From: Bacteroidia bacterium
GTDB lineage: Bacteria > Bacteroidota > Bacteroidia > J057
Direction: 5' to 3'
Assembly (NCBI GenBank): GCA_030430205.1
Contig: JAUIGE010000013.1
Span: 62,001-126,000, forward strand
Length of the DNA stretch: 64,000 nt
Part shown: positions 1 to 10,016 of the stretch, piece after piece
Layout of the letters: each line of letters opens with the position of its first letter
How positions within the stretch are numbered: the first letter of the stretch is position 1
Notes under the pieces: model-generated
Database searches by the model: none
What the model saw: the letters and a program-made list of their open reading frames with translations, nothing else
Told to the model about the DNA's origin: nothing
Translations under genes and position numbers: made by a program

Positions 1-3000
1 CTGGCCGTTGTTCACCGAGCCATTGGTCGCCGTGGCGCTGCCGATCAGGCTGCCGCCATTATTGGGGTCGCCATCGTAGAAGTCGAAACGATCGGCTACG
101 TTGTTGGGGTCATCGACCAAAGCAGCCAGATTGAGCTGACCACCTTCGCAGAAGGGGGTAGGGGGCGAGTTGAACACAGGTGTGGGCGTCTTGCGCACGC
201 GGATGCGCACCTGAATCGGATCGCTGAAGCAGCCCGTATTCTGATCAATTTGCGCTACCCAATAGAAATAATTGGCATTGCCGGTAGACAAGTTGGGCAC
301 AGCTGGTTCCTGTCCGGTTCCGGCATGGGCACCGCCCAGAGAGCCATTGTTGTCATCATACCAATGAAGGCTATTTCCAGCCACATAGTTGGCATTGGTT
401 TCTACCGTGCCATCTATAAAGTCTTTGAGACTTGCCGGGTTGGGATCAAACTGGCAGTAGAAAAGGCGAATTTCTCCGCAGTTGCCGCAGTTTTGCTGGG
501 CGAGGGTGGCCGGTTTGGATTGGCTGTCGTCTACGGTGACGGTGGCGGTGCAATTGGCCGTGTTGTTGTTCACATCCGTCACAGTCAAAACTACCGTATT
601 GGCTCCAACTGTGGAGCAGTCAAAGGTAGAAGGAGACACACTCAAGCTGCTAATTGTACAAGCATCCGAAGAACCACCATCCACATCTGAAGCGGTAATC
701 GAGCCCGTGCCATCTATTGCGCTGAGAACTACAGTAGCTGGCTGACATATCGCCGTCGGCGGTGTCACATCCTGGGTTGTGATCGTAAGTTGACAGTCTG
801 AAAAATTGCCTGAGGCATCGGTTGCCCGAAGGGAGACGCTAGATGGTCCGTTGGCATGTAGACAACTTAGGGTGATGCTTGGGAAGCCATTCACCACAAC
901 AGAAGCCAACTGACAATTATCAGAGGACCCATTATCTGCTTCGCTGGCCGCGAATTGATATTGGCCGTTGGCATCGAGTTGGACGGTTACGTCCTGACAT
1001 TTGGCGACAGGTGCCAGGGCATCCACCACGGTGACTTCTGAGGTACAGGTAGCTGTATTGTTATTGACATCTGTTACCGTCATCGTAACCGTATGGCTGC
1101 CGATGTCTGTACAGCTAAAGGTGCTTCTGGAAGCACTTACACTGGCAACCCCACAGTTATCATCATAGCTGGAGGTATTTCCTAACTCACTTATCTGAGC
1201 AGTAAAATGCGTATCATCACAACTGGCATTGAATTTCGGGTCAATTACAAAATCGATGTGATCACCAGCGTTGACGGGGATTGTCAGATCATAAGACTCA
1301 TAAGAGGTAGGCACATTCAGATATTGATACATCTCCGTTCCATTCTTAAAAATCCTAACGTGGGCCCCATCTCCACAATTCCCATCACGATCGAAGAAAT
1401 CTCCTGTAATGCGAATACTGCCCGTGATATTACTCGTCCAACGACGAACAGCCCATTGTAGATTGTCTAAATCCGGATGACCTCCCTGAGCATCTATTTG
1501 CGGGAAGTCCAGCGTTGTACCCGGGTTATTCCATACAAAACCAGTGAAGTTGGGTAGACGGGTAAATCCTGCATAGTCAAAAGCACTGTGCATTCCATAT
1601 TCCCAGCCGTTGGTTCCTTGTGTGCCGTTGAAATCGGTGACAGAATTCGCAATGGGTGTATTACTTACGGGTACACTGACCTGGCCATTGGCGTCCAGTG
1701 AAACTGTCACATCCTGACAGCTTATCGTTGGGGGTTCATTTTCATTTACGGTAACATCGAAGCTACAACTTGCAGTGTTTCCGTTGGCATCAGTTACAGA
1801 GAAGGTATTGGTGGTTGTGCCTATCGGGAAGAAGGTACCACTTGCTTGCCCTGAAGTTTGCATGACGGTTAAGCTGCCAGGACAATTATCTGAAGCCAGT
1901 ATTTCCTCATAGGCTACAGTAGTACCACATTGGCCAGGATCGGTATTTACACTCACATTTCCAGGACAGCCCGACACAGGATAACAGGCAGCTAAGCTAT
2001 TGATAAACAAATCATTACTTGATCCATTTCCAGCATCTTGATTAAGTATCCGTACCTGACCCAACAGTTTATTAGGCGTTTCATAATTAGCAATAAGGCT
2101 TTGGGAAACACCATCTGTCAGCCGTGTAAGGGTTACATTTGCATGGAATCGGCTCAGGATTTCCACTTCTATCAACAATCCCTGATCCGTGAAACCAACT
2201 GAGGTAAAATAGGCCGTTCCGTTATTATCATCTAACTGATAATAGGTTTGTCCACCTACAAAACTTACCGAAAATAGCCTCTGAGCCGTGCTGGTTAAGC
2301 ATACCACGCTGACCGACTCATTTGGATCAATATTTCCATTATCAAACGCAATTGAAAATTTACCCTCGACAGGTAGGTTGTTTTGTAGGGTACGTTTGGC
2401 ATCTACTGCGCTGCCTGAGTTCGCATACATGCCCAGTGCAAAACCATTTGTATTGATATCTCCATCCAGGTTGGGGTCATTGATGCTGCCTCCGGGCGTT
2501 CCGTTCAATCTGGAATCACCCAGGAACGTGCCGGCATCCGTAGGAGACATCACAATGCCCCAGGCAGAAAATCCATTTCCATCATTATCCCCACTATCCC
2601 AGCCATCGGCATAATCCGTTCCGGTGGCGTTGCTGGTGGAGCAGGCCCGGGTGAAGAAGGTCGGAGGCCTGTTGTCCTCTACCGTTACATGGGCGGTACA
2701 TTGATCCGTGCTGCTATTTATATCCGTCACCGTCAGGGTGACGGTTTGCTGGAGGCCAACATTTCCACAGAGGAATAAATCGGGCGAAACGCTTAAGCTT
2801 TGCAATCCACAATCTGCGGAGCTGCTATTGTCTACCATAGCAGCAGGAACATTGGCTTGGCCATTGGCATCCAGACTGACGGTCACATCCTGACAGACGG
2901 CCACGGGACCTGCACAACATGCTGAGAGCGGGTCATCGATTGTTACAGTGGCCGTACAGGAAGCTGTATTCCCGCTTGGATCGGTAACTGTCAGTGTCAC

Positions 3001-6000
3001 CGTATTTGCTCCCAGGCTATTACAATCAAATGTAGAGGGACTCACACTCATGCTGGCAATGCCACAATCATCCGTAGACCCTGCATCCACATCACTTCCA
3101 ACAATGGAGGCCATTCCTGAATTATCAAGATTTACGGTCACATTCTTACAGCTGGCTGTTGGAGCAGTTTCTTCAACTGTGACAGTAGCCGTACAGCTAT
3201 TTTGATTGCCATTACCATCCCCGACTATCAACGTGACAGTATTATTTCCGATATCGGAACAGGTAAATGAATTGGGGGTTACGCTCAATGGGTTTGTAAA
3301 ACCACAATTATCAGTCGATCCATTGTTGACATCTCCCATGGCTATTGTTTTCTGTCCATTTGCGTCTAGTTGTACCGTGATATTTTTACAGATAGCTGTC
3401 GGTAGCGTCTGGTCATCGACATTTACAGTCGCCGTACAAGTAGAAACATTGTTGTTATTATCTGTTATAGTTAGGGTAACGGTTTGATTTTGACCTTCCT
3501 GGCCACAGGTAAAGTTATTCGGAGAAACGCTTAAACTTACAGCCCCGCAATCATCACTTGAGCCATTATCTACCAGAGAGGCAGGAATCGTGACACTTCC
3601 GACTCCCAGTACAGCTACAGCATTCTTGCAAAGGGCTACAGGTGCATTATCCTGAACCCATACATTTGCCGTACAGCTACCCGAATTGCCACCATTTGAA
3701 GCCGTGAGGGTAACGGTATTGGCTCCTACATGGGAACAATCGAATGTACTTTGCGATGCACTTAAGGTAGGCAGACTGCAACCCGTAAAAGATCCGCCAT
3801 CGATATCACTCAGGGCGAGGCTTGCATTGCCCCCTGCGTCCAGCGTGATTGTCGCTGACTGACAAACAGCTGTAGGTGCAGTATTATCCACAATCATCAC
3901 AGTAGCTGTACAACTGGATGTATTGCCACTTCCATCTGCCAATCCTAAGGTGATTGTGTGATTTCCAAGATCACTGCATCCAAAAGTACTCGGGCTGGTG
4001 CTCAAACTTGCGATACCGCAATTATCTGATGAGCTATTATCGATGTCTGAAGGCGCCACAGTAGCAGTCGAGCCCGCATTGATGGATACGGTTGCATCCT
4101 GACAATTGGCAGTTGGTGGTAAAGCATCTATGACAGTGGTCAGGAAAGAGCAACTTCCCTTATTGCCACTTGGATCATCCTGAATGATATTCCTGCTGAA
4201 TGTGCCAAGCTGTGCACATCGAAGTAAATTCGGCCCCGTTACCCCTACTCCACCAACGGTGCTACAATTATCGGATTGACTAACCAATGCACCTGTTGTA
4301 AATACACTGGCAGTTCCTTCCCCATTAGCATCGAGGTTTACGGTTATATTTTGGCAAATCAATACGGGCGCTTCATTATCCTCCACGGTTACATTCGCTG
4401 TACAAGTGCTTTGCACAGAGTTATTATTGGTCACTGTCAGGGTCACCACATTGGGATTGCCTGCCACATCAGCACAATCGAATGAATTGGGGGCCAGCGT
4501 TATCGTAGAAATACCACAATTGTCCGTAGAGCCATTGTCAACATCGCTCACCGCTATCGTAGCGTTTCCATTCCCATCCAACTCTACGGTTACATCCTGG
4601 CAAATCGCCGTAATGGGCTCATTGTCAACGACCTCCAAATCAAAGCTACAACTAGCGGTATTGCCAGCGGCATCCGTCACAGAGAATGCATTGACGGTAG
4701 TTCCTACCGGAAAGATAGCCCCGGTTGGCAAACCGGATACCGGTGTAATGATGGCACTGCAATTATCACTTGCTACAAGGAAGGGATAGCGGACCACGGC
4801 CTGGCATTGACCCGGATCATTGTTGACGGTCATATTGGGAGGACAGCCGGGCGTGGCCAGGCAGACTTCCATATTGTTGATGTACAGATCATTTGTACTT
4901 CCCGAACCTGCATTGGAATTAAATACCTTGAAACGGCCGATCACCTGATTGCCGCCCCCGGGAAACAGATCCGAAACCAGGGTTTGAGAAACGCCATCGA
5001 TCCGACGGGTAAGCCTGAACTCCGCCTGTGTCGCGTTCAAAGATTGAACCCGGATCGTGAGTCCCTGATCGGTGAATCCGATCAGATTGAAAGGCGTGAT
5101 GCCATTTGCATCTACCAATTCATAGGTGCTTTGACCACCACGTAAGCGCACTTCTCCCAGGCTGGAGCCACTGCTGTTTTGTATCTGGAAGCCCTGTATT
5201 TGGCCGGGGTCAATGTTGCCATTGTCAAAATCAACCGTCAGCGTACTCAGGAGCGTGAAGGTGCCCAAAATCGGGCGCACAGCATCAGCCCCCTGGGCTG
5301 AGTTGGCATAGAGGCCGAGGGCAAAGCCTCCGGAGTTGATGTCGCCATCACCATTGGGGTCATTGAGGCCACCGCTGCCGCCATTGAGGCGGGAATCGCC
5401 TCTGAAATGACCATTTTGGCTTCCATTTCCAGGGTTAGAGAGTGTCAAAGCCCAGGGGCCAAAACCACTGCCATCATTATCTCCTGAATGCCAGCCATCA
5501 GCATAGGCAGTGCCTTCGGCATTACTTTGCTCGCAATCCAGGAATTGGATAGAAGGCAAAATCAGGTCCTGGACCAAAACGTTGGCTGTACAGGCGGCTG
5601 TATTGCCAGCCTGATCCTGTGCGGTAAGCGTTACGGTTTGAGAACCGAGGTCACCACAACTAAAGGTATTTGGGCTAACATCATAACTGCTGATACCACA
5701 ATTATCTGTCCAACCTCCTCCGTTTACCGCACTAGAAGCGAGGGTTGCATTTCCAGAAGGATCTAGGTTAAGGGTAGCATTCATGCATCCTGCCAGGCAT
5801 ACTACCGTAGAGCCTGCTGAAGGATTCACCGTACCATTACCAGCTATGGTTTGATAACCTAATCGGATTCTTCCATCTGCACCAGCTCCCCCTGTACTAT
5901 TGAATTGGGCACCTGCCGTCGAAGAACCTCCGGTACCACCTTGAGCACTTATAATACCATTATTCACAAGAGAACCTACCTGTATCCAGATGGAGCCCCC

Positions 6001-9000
6001 TGATCCTCCTCCTCCAGCTCCACAGTTTCCTGTTCCGTCACTTCCTCCATCGCCACCATTACTGGTAATCGCACCAGATAAGCCAAGAGTTAGAGTTGAA
6101 GATGTGCGAATGGCGATTATACCACCTCCAGCACCTCCACCTCCGGAACCACAATTATTACCTCCGGAACCTCCCCCACCACCTGAACCTCCCAAAGGAG
6201 GCGATAAGGTAGCTGTTCCATAAGCTGCGCCTCCATTTCCACCTGTTGCACTTACACCTGTAGTCGCATGGCCTGCTCCTGAGCCACCGCCCCAGGAAAG
6301 TCCACCCTGGCCTCCCCCCGGTCCCATTCCAGGGTTCCCGGGAATTTGACCAGTCGAAGGATGAAATACTCCATTCCCGCCATTATACCCACCAGCATGA
6401 CCGATTCCCCCTGTTCCAAAGGTTACAAAGGTCTGCCCTGGATTACCTGCATCTCCATCCACACTCAATGTGCCATTGATGGTTACAGGTCCTGTACATT
6501 TAATTACCAGCGAATCTCCACCAGCAGCCTGTACCGTAACACCGGCATCTATGGTGAACGAAGTATAGTTATAGACACCTCCAGGCAATGTCATATTGGA
6601 AGTCGCATGGAATGCACCGTCTGAACCATTTCCGTAGTCCAGAAGGCAACCTACGATAGGTGCCTGCTTGTCTTCGACTGTTACGCTGGCCGTACAGGCC
6701 GCCGTATTGCTGCTGCCATCCGTCACCGTCAGGGTGACGGTATTGGGGCCGATATCGGCGCAGTCAAAAGTATTGGGACTAACTGCCAGGCTCACCGAAC
6801 CACAGTTGTCTGTGGAGCCGCTGCCGATGGCATTTTCGTCGGAAGCGACCAGGCTGTAGTTGCCGACAGCGTCGAGAGCCACGGTGTGGGGACTGCAGGT
6901 AGCCGTAGGCGGTGTATTGTCCACCCTCGCTACGACAACCGTATTGGAATTGACATTATTGGTACAATTATTATCATCTGTAATAGAGGTAACGGTATAG
7001 CTACCATCAAGCGGATTGCCGATTTGAAAGGGGTTGCTATTAGCAGGTCCGTAGGTAGTGGAAGTAGTCCCATTGAATACCGAAAAGGTCCATGGGTTTT
7101 TACCCGTAAAATTAAACAAGAGGTTAGGCGCGTTGGAGCCTGGACAGACAGTGCCTCCGCCACTGATGGTAGCTGTTGGGAGTGCGTTGACTGTCACCAC
7201 ATAAGTTTCCGTCTGACCCAGACAGTCGTCTCCTCCTCCGTTTTCGTTGCTTCCATTTAATCCAAAGGAATAAGCTGTCACCACATAAGTAGCTGTGCCC
7301 GCTCCATTGAGGGAATTGATTTCCAGCGATCGGGGTACCGTGGTGATGTAACTACTACTTGCAGAGACGCCTGGCGCGGTGATATCCACCTTGATAGCCT
7401 GCGTATTGCCTGTAGGAGCAATCACGCCATCAGGTGAGAAGTAGGGTGTATTTCCACTGCAAATGGTCGTGTTGGAGAAAGTACTGGAGAAAGTAAGCGT
7501 AGGCGTAATCGCTGAACAACATGCATTCAGCGGGTCTGAAACCGTGATACTTGCCGTACAGGCCGCCGTATTACTGTTGCCATCTGTCACCGTCAGGGTG
7601 ACGGGATTGGCGCCGACATCGGCGCAGGTGAAGCTGTTGGGGCTCACTGAAAGCGAACTGATTCCGCAGGCAGAAGAACTGCCATTATCAACCTCTGAAG
7701 CCACCAGGCTGTAGTTGCCGCTGCCATCCAGGGCGACAGTCAGGCTTTGGCAAACGGCAGTCGGCACGCAGCATACATTCAGCGGATCCGCCACCGTCAT
7801 GTTGATGGTACAAGGAGTCTCATTGCCATTGCCATCTTTAAAGGAAAAGGTCGCCGGGAAAGTCCCGAAATTGGCACAGGTGTATTGCACCAGAGAGGGA
7901 CTTCCTACTCCAATAGTGGTAGGAAATGGTTTACAATTATCAGTAAAGGAAGTAAGGATATTACTGGTAACAAATCCCACGCTTAGATTAAAAACCCCAC
8001 TGGCATCCAAAGAGACGGTGACGTTTTGACAGGTAACACCTGTTGGGGCCATGTTATCCTGCACATCCACGCTGGCCGTACAGGCCGCCGTATTACTGTT
8101 GCCATCCGTCACCGTCAGGGTGACGGGATTGGCGCCGATATCGGCGCAGGTGAAGCTGTTGGGGCTGGCGGTGAGGGTCACTGCGCTGCAGTAATCTGTA
8201 GAGCCACCATCAATATCTGCTGCCAGCAGGACAGCATTGCCGGAAGCGTCCAGGCTGACGATAGTGCTTTGGCATACTGCAATCGGGTCGGAATAGGGGA
8301 TGCAGGCAGATGCTGCATAATTACTTCCCCCATTATTATTCAAATTAACGGTCATCATATCATGAGCGAATTGCCCATACGTACTGACCTCTGACTGGAT
8401 TTGTGCCAGTGTTCTGTTGGAAGAATAGACATAATAGGTTACCCCCACACCTGCTCCCTGTCCGGGAATCGTCGCCGTTCCGGTTGTACCTGAAAAACTA
8501 AATGCTGCCAGAGAGGAAGTCGCAAAGCCATCCGTACTATAGCGCACATAGACATACTCATTTGCCGCTGGCGGAGAGGCCATGCTAACCGTCACTTCAT
8601 AGCCGCATTCACTTATACAGCCCGTTCCGGAAACGGAATTGATCGGCCTGCAGCTGTTGCACCAGTTTGCCTCCAAAATGGCCATATACTGACCCGGAAT
8701 TCCGGGTCCCGCAGTTGTGGCGAACTCCGTGATATTTACGGTATAGTAATTCCCGGCCTGAACGGATGGTAGTAGGCCGGGCTGACCTCCGGTCGAACTA
8801 TTATAACGTGCCGATGCAGTCTGGCTTACGGGATCAATAATAGTATTGTATCCAACCAGCGTCTGCCCTACTGTATAGGGGCGCCAGTTAGTGGAATAAT
8901 CACCACTATTCTGAATAAAATTCCATTGCCGCGCAACGCCACTGGTTAAGGCCAGCAACTGAACCTGCCGAAAAGCTCCCAGATCATTCAGCGCCGGTTC

Positions 9001-9102
9001 AATATAAGAACCATCCGTCAGCGCGGTACCCATAAATCCGGGTTGTGCTGAGAGAAAAAAACTGCATATCAGGGCTGGAAGGAGGAGTAAATATCGTTTC
9101 AT
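1..9102 (-). CDS. Giant secreted HYR-like repeat protein, 3' end beyond window
   Basis: The frame is open without a stop for 3034 codons, from an ATG at 9102 to the window edge, so the protein is larger than seen here. Residues 1-19 form a signal peptide (MKRYLLLLPALICSFFLSAQ). From about residue 277 there are roughly sixteen copies of an 80-residue module that opens with CQDVTVSLDANG-like residues, has a central SSDNCGI and ends VTLTVTDxxGNTATCTATV. Two further copies are canonical HYR domains (CPPNMTVNNDPGQC near 4850 and CPGNVSVNTDPGQC near 1975). A glycine-rich block lies at about residues 830-1097, and two related non-HYR modules of about 220 residues interrupt the array. A type IX C-terminal signal is expected but lies outside the window. 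HYR-type proteins are adhesin-like surface or matrix proteins; the ligand is unknown. Single-gene status is firm; function is inference. Confidence 0.9.
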   Translation of the reverse strand, partial: MKRYLLLLPALICSFFLSAQPGFMGTALTDGSYIEPALNDLGAFRQVQLLALTSGVARQWNFIQNSGDYSTNWRPYTVGQTLVGYNTIIDPVSQTASARYNSSTGGQPGLLPSVQAGNYYTVNITEFATTAGPGIPGQYMAILEANWCNSCRPINSVSGTGCISECGYEVTVSMASPPAANEYVYVRYSTDGFATSSLAAFSFSGTTGTATIPGQGAGVGVTYYVYSSNRTLAQIQSEVSTYGQFAHDMMTVNLNNNGGSNYAASACIPYSDPIAVCQSTIVSLDASGNAVLLAADIDGGSTDYCSAVTLTASPNSFTCADIGANPVTLTVTDGNSNTAACTASVDVQDNMAPTGVTCQNVTVSLDASGVFNLSVGFVTSNILTSFTDNCKPFPTTIGVGSPSLVQYTCANFGTFPATFSFKDGNGNETPCTINMTVADPLNVCCVPTAVCQSLTVALDGSGNYSLVASEVDNGSSSACGISSLSVSPNSFTCADVGANPVTLTVTDGNSNTAACTASITVSDPLNACCSAITPTLTFSSTFSNTTICSGNTPYFSPDGVIAPTGNTQAIKVDITAPGVSASSSYITTVPRSLEINSLNGAGTATYVVTAYSFGLNGSNENGGGDDCLGQTETYVVTVNALPTATISGGGTVCPGSNAPNLLFNFTGKNPWTFSVFNGTTSTTYGPANSNPFQIGNPLDGSYTVTSITDDNNCTNNVNSNTVVVARVDNTPPTATCSPHTVALDAVGNYSLVASDENAIGSGSTDNCGSVSLAVSPNTFDCADIGPNTVTLTVTDGSSNTAACTASVTVEDKQAPIVGCLLDYGNGSDGAFHATSNMTLPGGVYNYTSFTIDAGVTVQAAGGDSLVIKCTGPVTINGTLSVDGDAGNPGQTFVTFGTGGIGHAGGYNGGNGVFHPSTGQIPGNPGMGPGGGQGGLSWGGGSGAGHATTGVSATGGNGGAAYGTATLSPPLGGSGGGGGSGGNNCGSGGGGAGGGIIAIRTSSTLTLGLSGAITSNGGDGGSDGTGNCGAGGGGSGGSIWIQVGSLVNNGIISAQGGTGGSSTAGAQFNSTGGAGADGRIRLGYQTIAGNGTVNPSAGSTVVCLAGCMNATLNLDPSGNATLASSAVNGGGWTDNCGISSYDVSPNTFSCGDLGSQTVTLTAQDQAGNTAACTANVLVQDLILPSIQFLDCEQSNAEGTAYADGWHSGDNDGSGFGPWALTLSNPGNGSQNGHFRGDSRLNGGSGGLNDPNGDGDINSGGFALGLYANSAQGADAVRPILGTFTLLSTLTVDFDNGNIDPGQIQGFQIQNSSGSSLGEVRLRGGQSTYELVDANGITPFNLIGFTDQGLTIRVQSLNATQAEFRLTRRIDGVSQTLVSDLFPGGGNQVIGRFKVFNSNAGSGSTNDLYINNMEVCLATPGCPPNMTVNNDPGQCQAVVRYPFLVASDNCSAIITPVSGLPTGAIFPVGTTVNAFSVTDAAGNTASCSFDLEVVDNEPITAICQDVTVELDGNGNATIAVSDVDNGSTDNCGISTITLAPNSFDCADVAGNPNVVTLTVTNNNSVQSTCTANVTVEDNEAPVLICQNITVNLDANGEGTASVFTTGALVSQSDNCSTVGGVGVTGPNLLRCAQLGTFSRNIIQDDPSGNKGSCSFLTTVIDALPPTANCQDATVSINAGSTATVAPSDIDNSSSDNCGIASLSTSPSTFGCSDLGNHTITLGLADGSGNTSSCTATVMIVDNTAPTAVCQSATITLDAGGNASLALSDIDGGSFTGCSLPTLSASQSTFDCSHVGANTVTLTASNGGNSGSCTANVWVQDNAPVALCKNAVAVLGVGSVTIPASLVDNGSSDDCGAVSLSVSPNNFTCGQEGQNQTVTLTITDNNNNVSTCTATVNVDDQTLPTAICKNITVQLDANGQKTIAMGDVNNGSTDNCGFTNPLSVTPNSFTCSDIGNNTVTLIVGDGNGNQNSCTATVTVEETAPTASCKNVTVNLDNSGMASIVGSDVDAGSTDDCGIASMSVSPSTFDCNSLGANTVTLTVTDPSGNTASCTATVTIDDPLSACCAGPVAVCQDVTVSLDANGQANVPAAMVDNSSSADCGLQSLSVSPDLFLCGNVGLQQTVTLTVTDINSSTDQCTAHVTVEDNRPPTFFTRACSTSNATGTDYADGWDSGDNDGNGFSAWGIVMSPTDAGTFLGDSRLNGTPGGSINDPNLDGDINTNGFALGMYANSGSAVDAKRTLQNNLPVEGKFSIAFDNGNIDPNESVSVVCLTSTAQRLFSVSFVGGQTYYQLDDNNGTAYFTSVGFTDQGLLIEVEILSRFHANVTLTRLTDGVSQSLIANYETPNKLLGQVRILNQDAGNGSSNDLFINSLAACYPVSGCPGNVSVNTDPGQCGTTVAYEEILASDNCPGSLTVMQTSGQASGTFFPIGTTTNTFSVTDANGNTASCSFDVTVNENEPPTISCQDVTVSLDANGQVSVPVSNTPIANSVTDFNGTQGTNGWEYGMHSAFDYAGFTRLPNFTGFVWNNPGTTLDFPQIDAQGGHPDLDNLQWAVRRWTSNITGSIRITGDFFDRDGNCGDGAHVRIFKNGTEMYQYLNVPTSYESYDLTIPVNAGDHIDFVIDPKFNASCDDTHFTAQISELGNTSSYDDNCGVASVSASRSTFSCTDIGSHTVTMTVTDVNNNTATCTSEVTVVDALAPVAKCQDVTVQLDANGQYQFAASEADNGSSDNCQLASVVVNGFPSITLSCLHANGPSSVSLRATDASGNFSDCQLTITTQDVTPPTAICQPATVVLSAIDGTGSITASDVDGGSSDACTISSLSVSPSTFDCSTVGANTVVLTVTDVNNNTANCTATVTVDDSQSKPATLAQQNCGNCGEIRLFYCQFDPNPASLKDFIDGTVETNANYVAGNSLHWYDDNNGSLGGAHAGTGQEPAVPNLSTGNANYFYWVAQIDQNTGCFSDPIQVRIRVRKTPTPVFNSPPTPFCEGGQLNLAALVDDPNNVADRFDFYDGDPNNGGSLIGSATATNGSVNNGQ
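1980..2650 (-). repeat. Duplicated non-HYR module, copy B
   Basis: This segment encodes a module beginning CSTSNATGTDYADGW and ending in a FINSLAACYP-like stretch before a canonical HYR domain. It is the paralogue of the module at 4860-5545; shared landmarks are YADGW.SGDNDG.GF, GDSRLNG, NDPN.DGDIN, GFALG.YANS and SFDNGNIDP-like residues. Both copies are followed by an HYR domain and then ordinary modules, so the duplicated unit was larger than the module. Confidence 0.8.
4860..5545 (-). repeat. Duplicated non-HYR module, copy A
   Basis: This paralogue of 1980-2650 begins CEQSNAEGTAYADGW and ends NDLYINNMEVCLA. I recognise no named domain. The mix of glycine/asparagine-rich turns and alternating hydrophobics suggests a beta-rich jelly-roll-like carbohydrate- or surface-binding module, but that is inference. 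Confidence 0.75.
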
Positions 9103-9192
9103 GAGGGTAAGATTTGATGCATTGAGATGATCCCAAAATTCATTGTGAGAATTCAAAATATGTAAAAAAGCAGATAAATGGGCTATGAAGCA

Positions 9193-9882
9193 TTAGCTTT
9201 TTTGAAAGGTTAGAAACAGAAGGCGCCCCATCAGGAGTTGAGCCTGGTTGTGGATGGGTTTTACTCTCTTGATTTTCAGGTAAATCCATTGTAGTGGTAT
9301 CAAAAAGCTCAACCAGCGGGAGGACTTCTGTTTTTTATCTATCGCCAGCTCAGCAGCATCAAAACCGTGTTTCGCCCCCCAATAATTGAATTGATCGAAA
9401 GTCAGCGAGCTGACGTGCTGCAAGCCATCATGGCGCTCATGGTCCAGTGGCCCAAAGGCGTAGTAAAAGCCACCCAGCAAAAACCGCCAGCGCGATTTGA
9501 GGGAGAGAATATTAGGGGTTGAGATGAATAGCTTTCCACCCGGCTTCAAAATCCGGCTCGCCTCTTCAAAAAAGCGGTCATGCCCGCTAAAATGCTCCAT
9601 CACTTCGATGGCGATCAGCATGTCAAAGCTCTCCTTTTCATAGGGAAAATCGCGGGTGATGTCCACCTTCTTGCATTCGATCTGATCGAATTCAAATAAC
9701 TCAGGAAAGAGGTCACAGGCGTGCACCTCATAGCCCATTTGGTAGAGCTTTTGGGAAAAAGCACCATGGCCTGCGCCTATGTCGAGGACTTTGATGCCCT
9801 TGCCGGAAGCGCCTTCCGTCTTTTCAAAATGCTTCAGGAAGCGTTCGTGGGTGCCAGGCATGGCGATGGGGGAGATGGACAT
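9193..9882 (-). CDS. Class I SAM-dependent methyltransferase
   Basis: This 229-residue protein has the glycine-rich SAM-binding motif I DIGAGHG at residues 34-40, an acidic residue at the end of strand beta2 (HACDLF, D57) and the post-motif region IAIEVMEHF, all typical of the Methyltransf_11/UbiG-like fold. The substrate cannot be read from sequence; small-molecule, quinone-like and sugar acceptors are all possible. A later ATG at 9861 (MPGTHERF) is an alternative start. The region just upstream of the start is an 8-base word repeat rather than a recognisable promoter. Confidence 0.85.
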   Translation of the reverse strand: MSISPIAMPGTHERFLKHFEKTEGASGKGIKVLDIGAGHGAFSQKLYQMGYEVHACDLFPELFEFDQIECKKVDITRDFPYEKESFDMLIAIEVMEHFSGHDRFFEEASRILKPGGKLFISTPNILSLKSRWRFLLGGFYYAFGPLDHERHDGLQHVSSLTFDQFNYWGAKHGFDAAELAIDKKQKSSRWLSFLIPLQWIYLKIKRVKPIHNQAQLLMGRLLFLTFQKS

Positions 9883-9883
9883 G

Positions 9884-9928
9884 ATTTGCAGATTTGCAGA
9901 TGAGAGGATGAGAGGATGAGCAGATGAG
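9884..9928. repeat. 8-base word-ladder repeat (ATTTGCAG / ATGAGAGG / ATGAGCAG)
   Basis: Five successive 8-base words occur here: ATTTGCAG twice, ATGAGAGG twice, then ATGAGCAG. The array abuts the methyltransferase start codon on the minus strand. The same word class recurs at 11152-11191 and 33323-33355. Confidence 0.75.
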
Positions 9929-10016
9929 TGGATTGGTGGAACCGGTTGGGAATTGTGCCGTTAAAGTAGGGAAATCCGGGCAAACACATTCATTTTTACC
10001 CCAAAGTATTGATATT

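Larger units (their letters stand above)
700..8300 (-). repeat. Array of about 16 HYR-like modules inside the giant gene
   Basis: On the minus strand, module starts (C[QK]xVTVxLDxxG) fall near 8270, 8030, 7750, 6900, 5790, 4605, 4350, 4110, 3865, 3620, 3390, 3150, 2900, 1715, 1000 and 760. Spacing is about 240-280 bases where modules are contiguous and larger where other domains intervene. Paired cysteines (CQ..., DNCG, F.C, ATCTA) are kept in most copies, as in disulphide-stabilised extracellular beta-sandwiches. Confidence 0.85.

Noticed and set aside
5990-6223. Proline-rich plus-strand frame
   Set aside because: It is the complement of the glycine-rich block of the giant protein.
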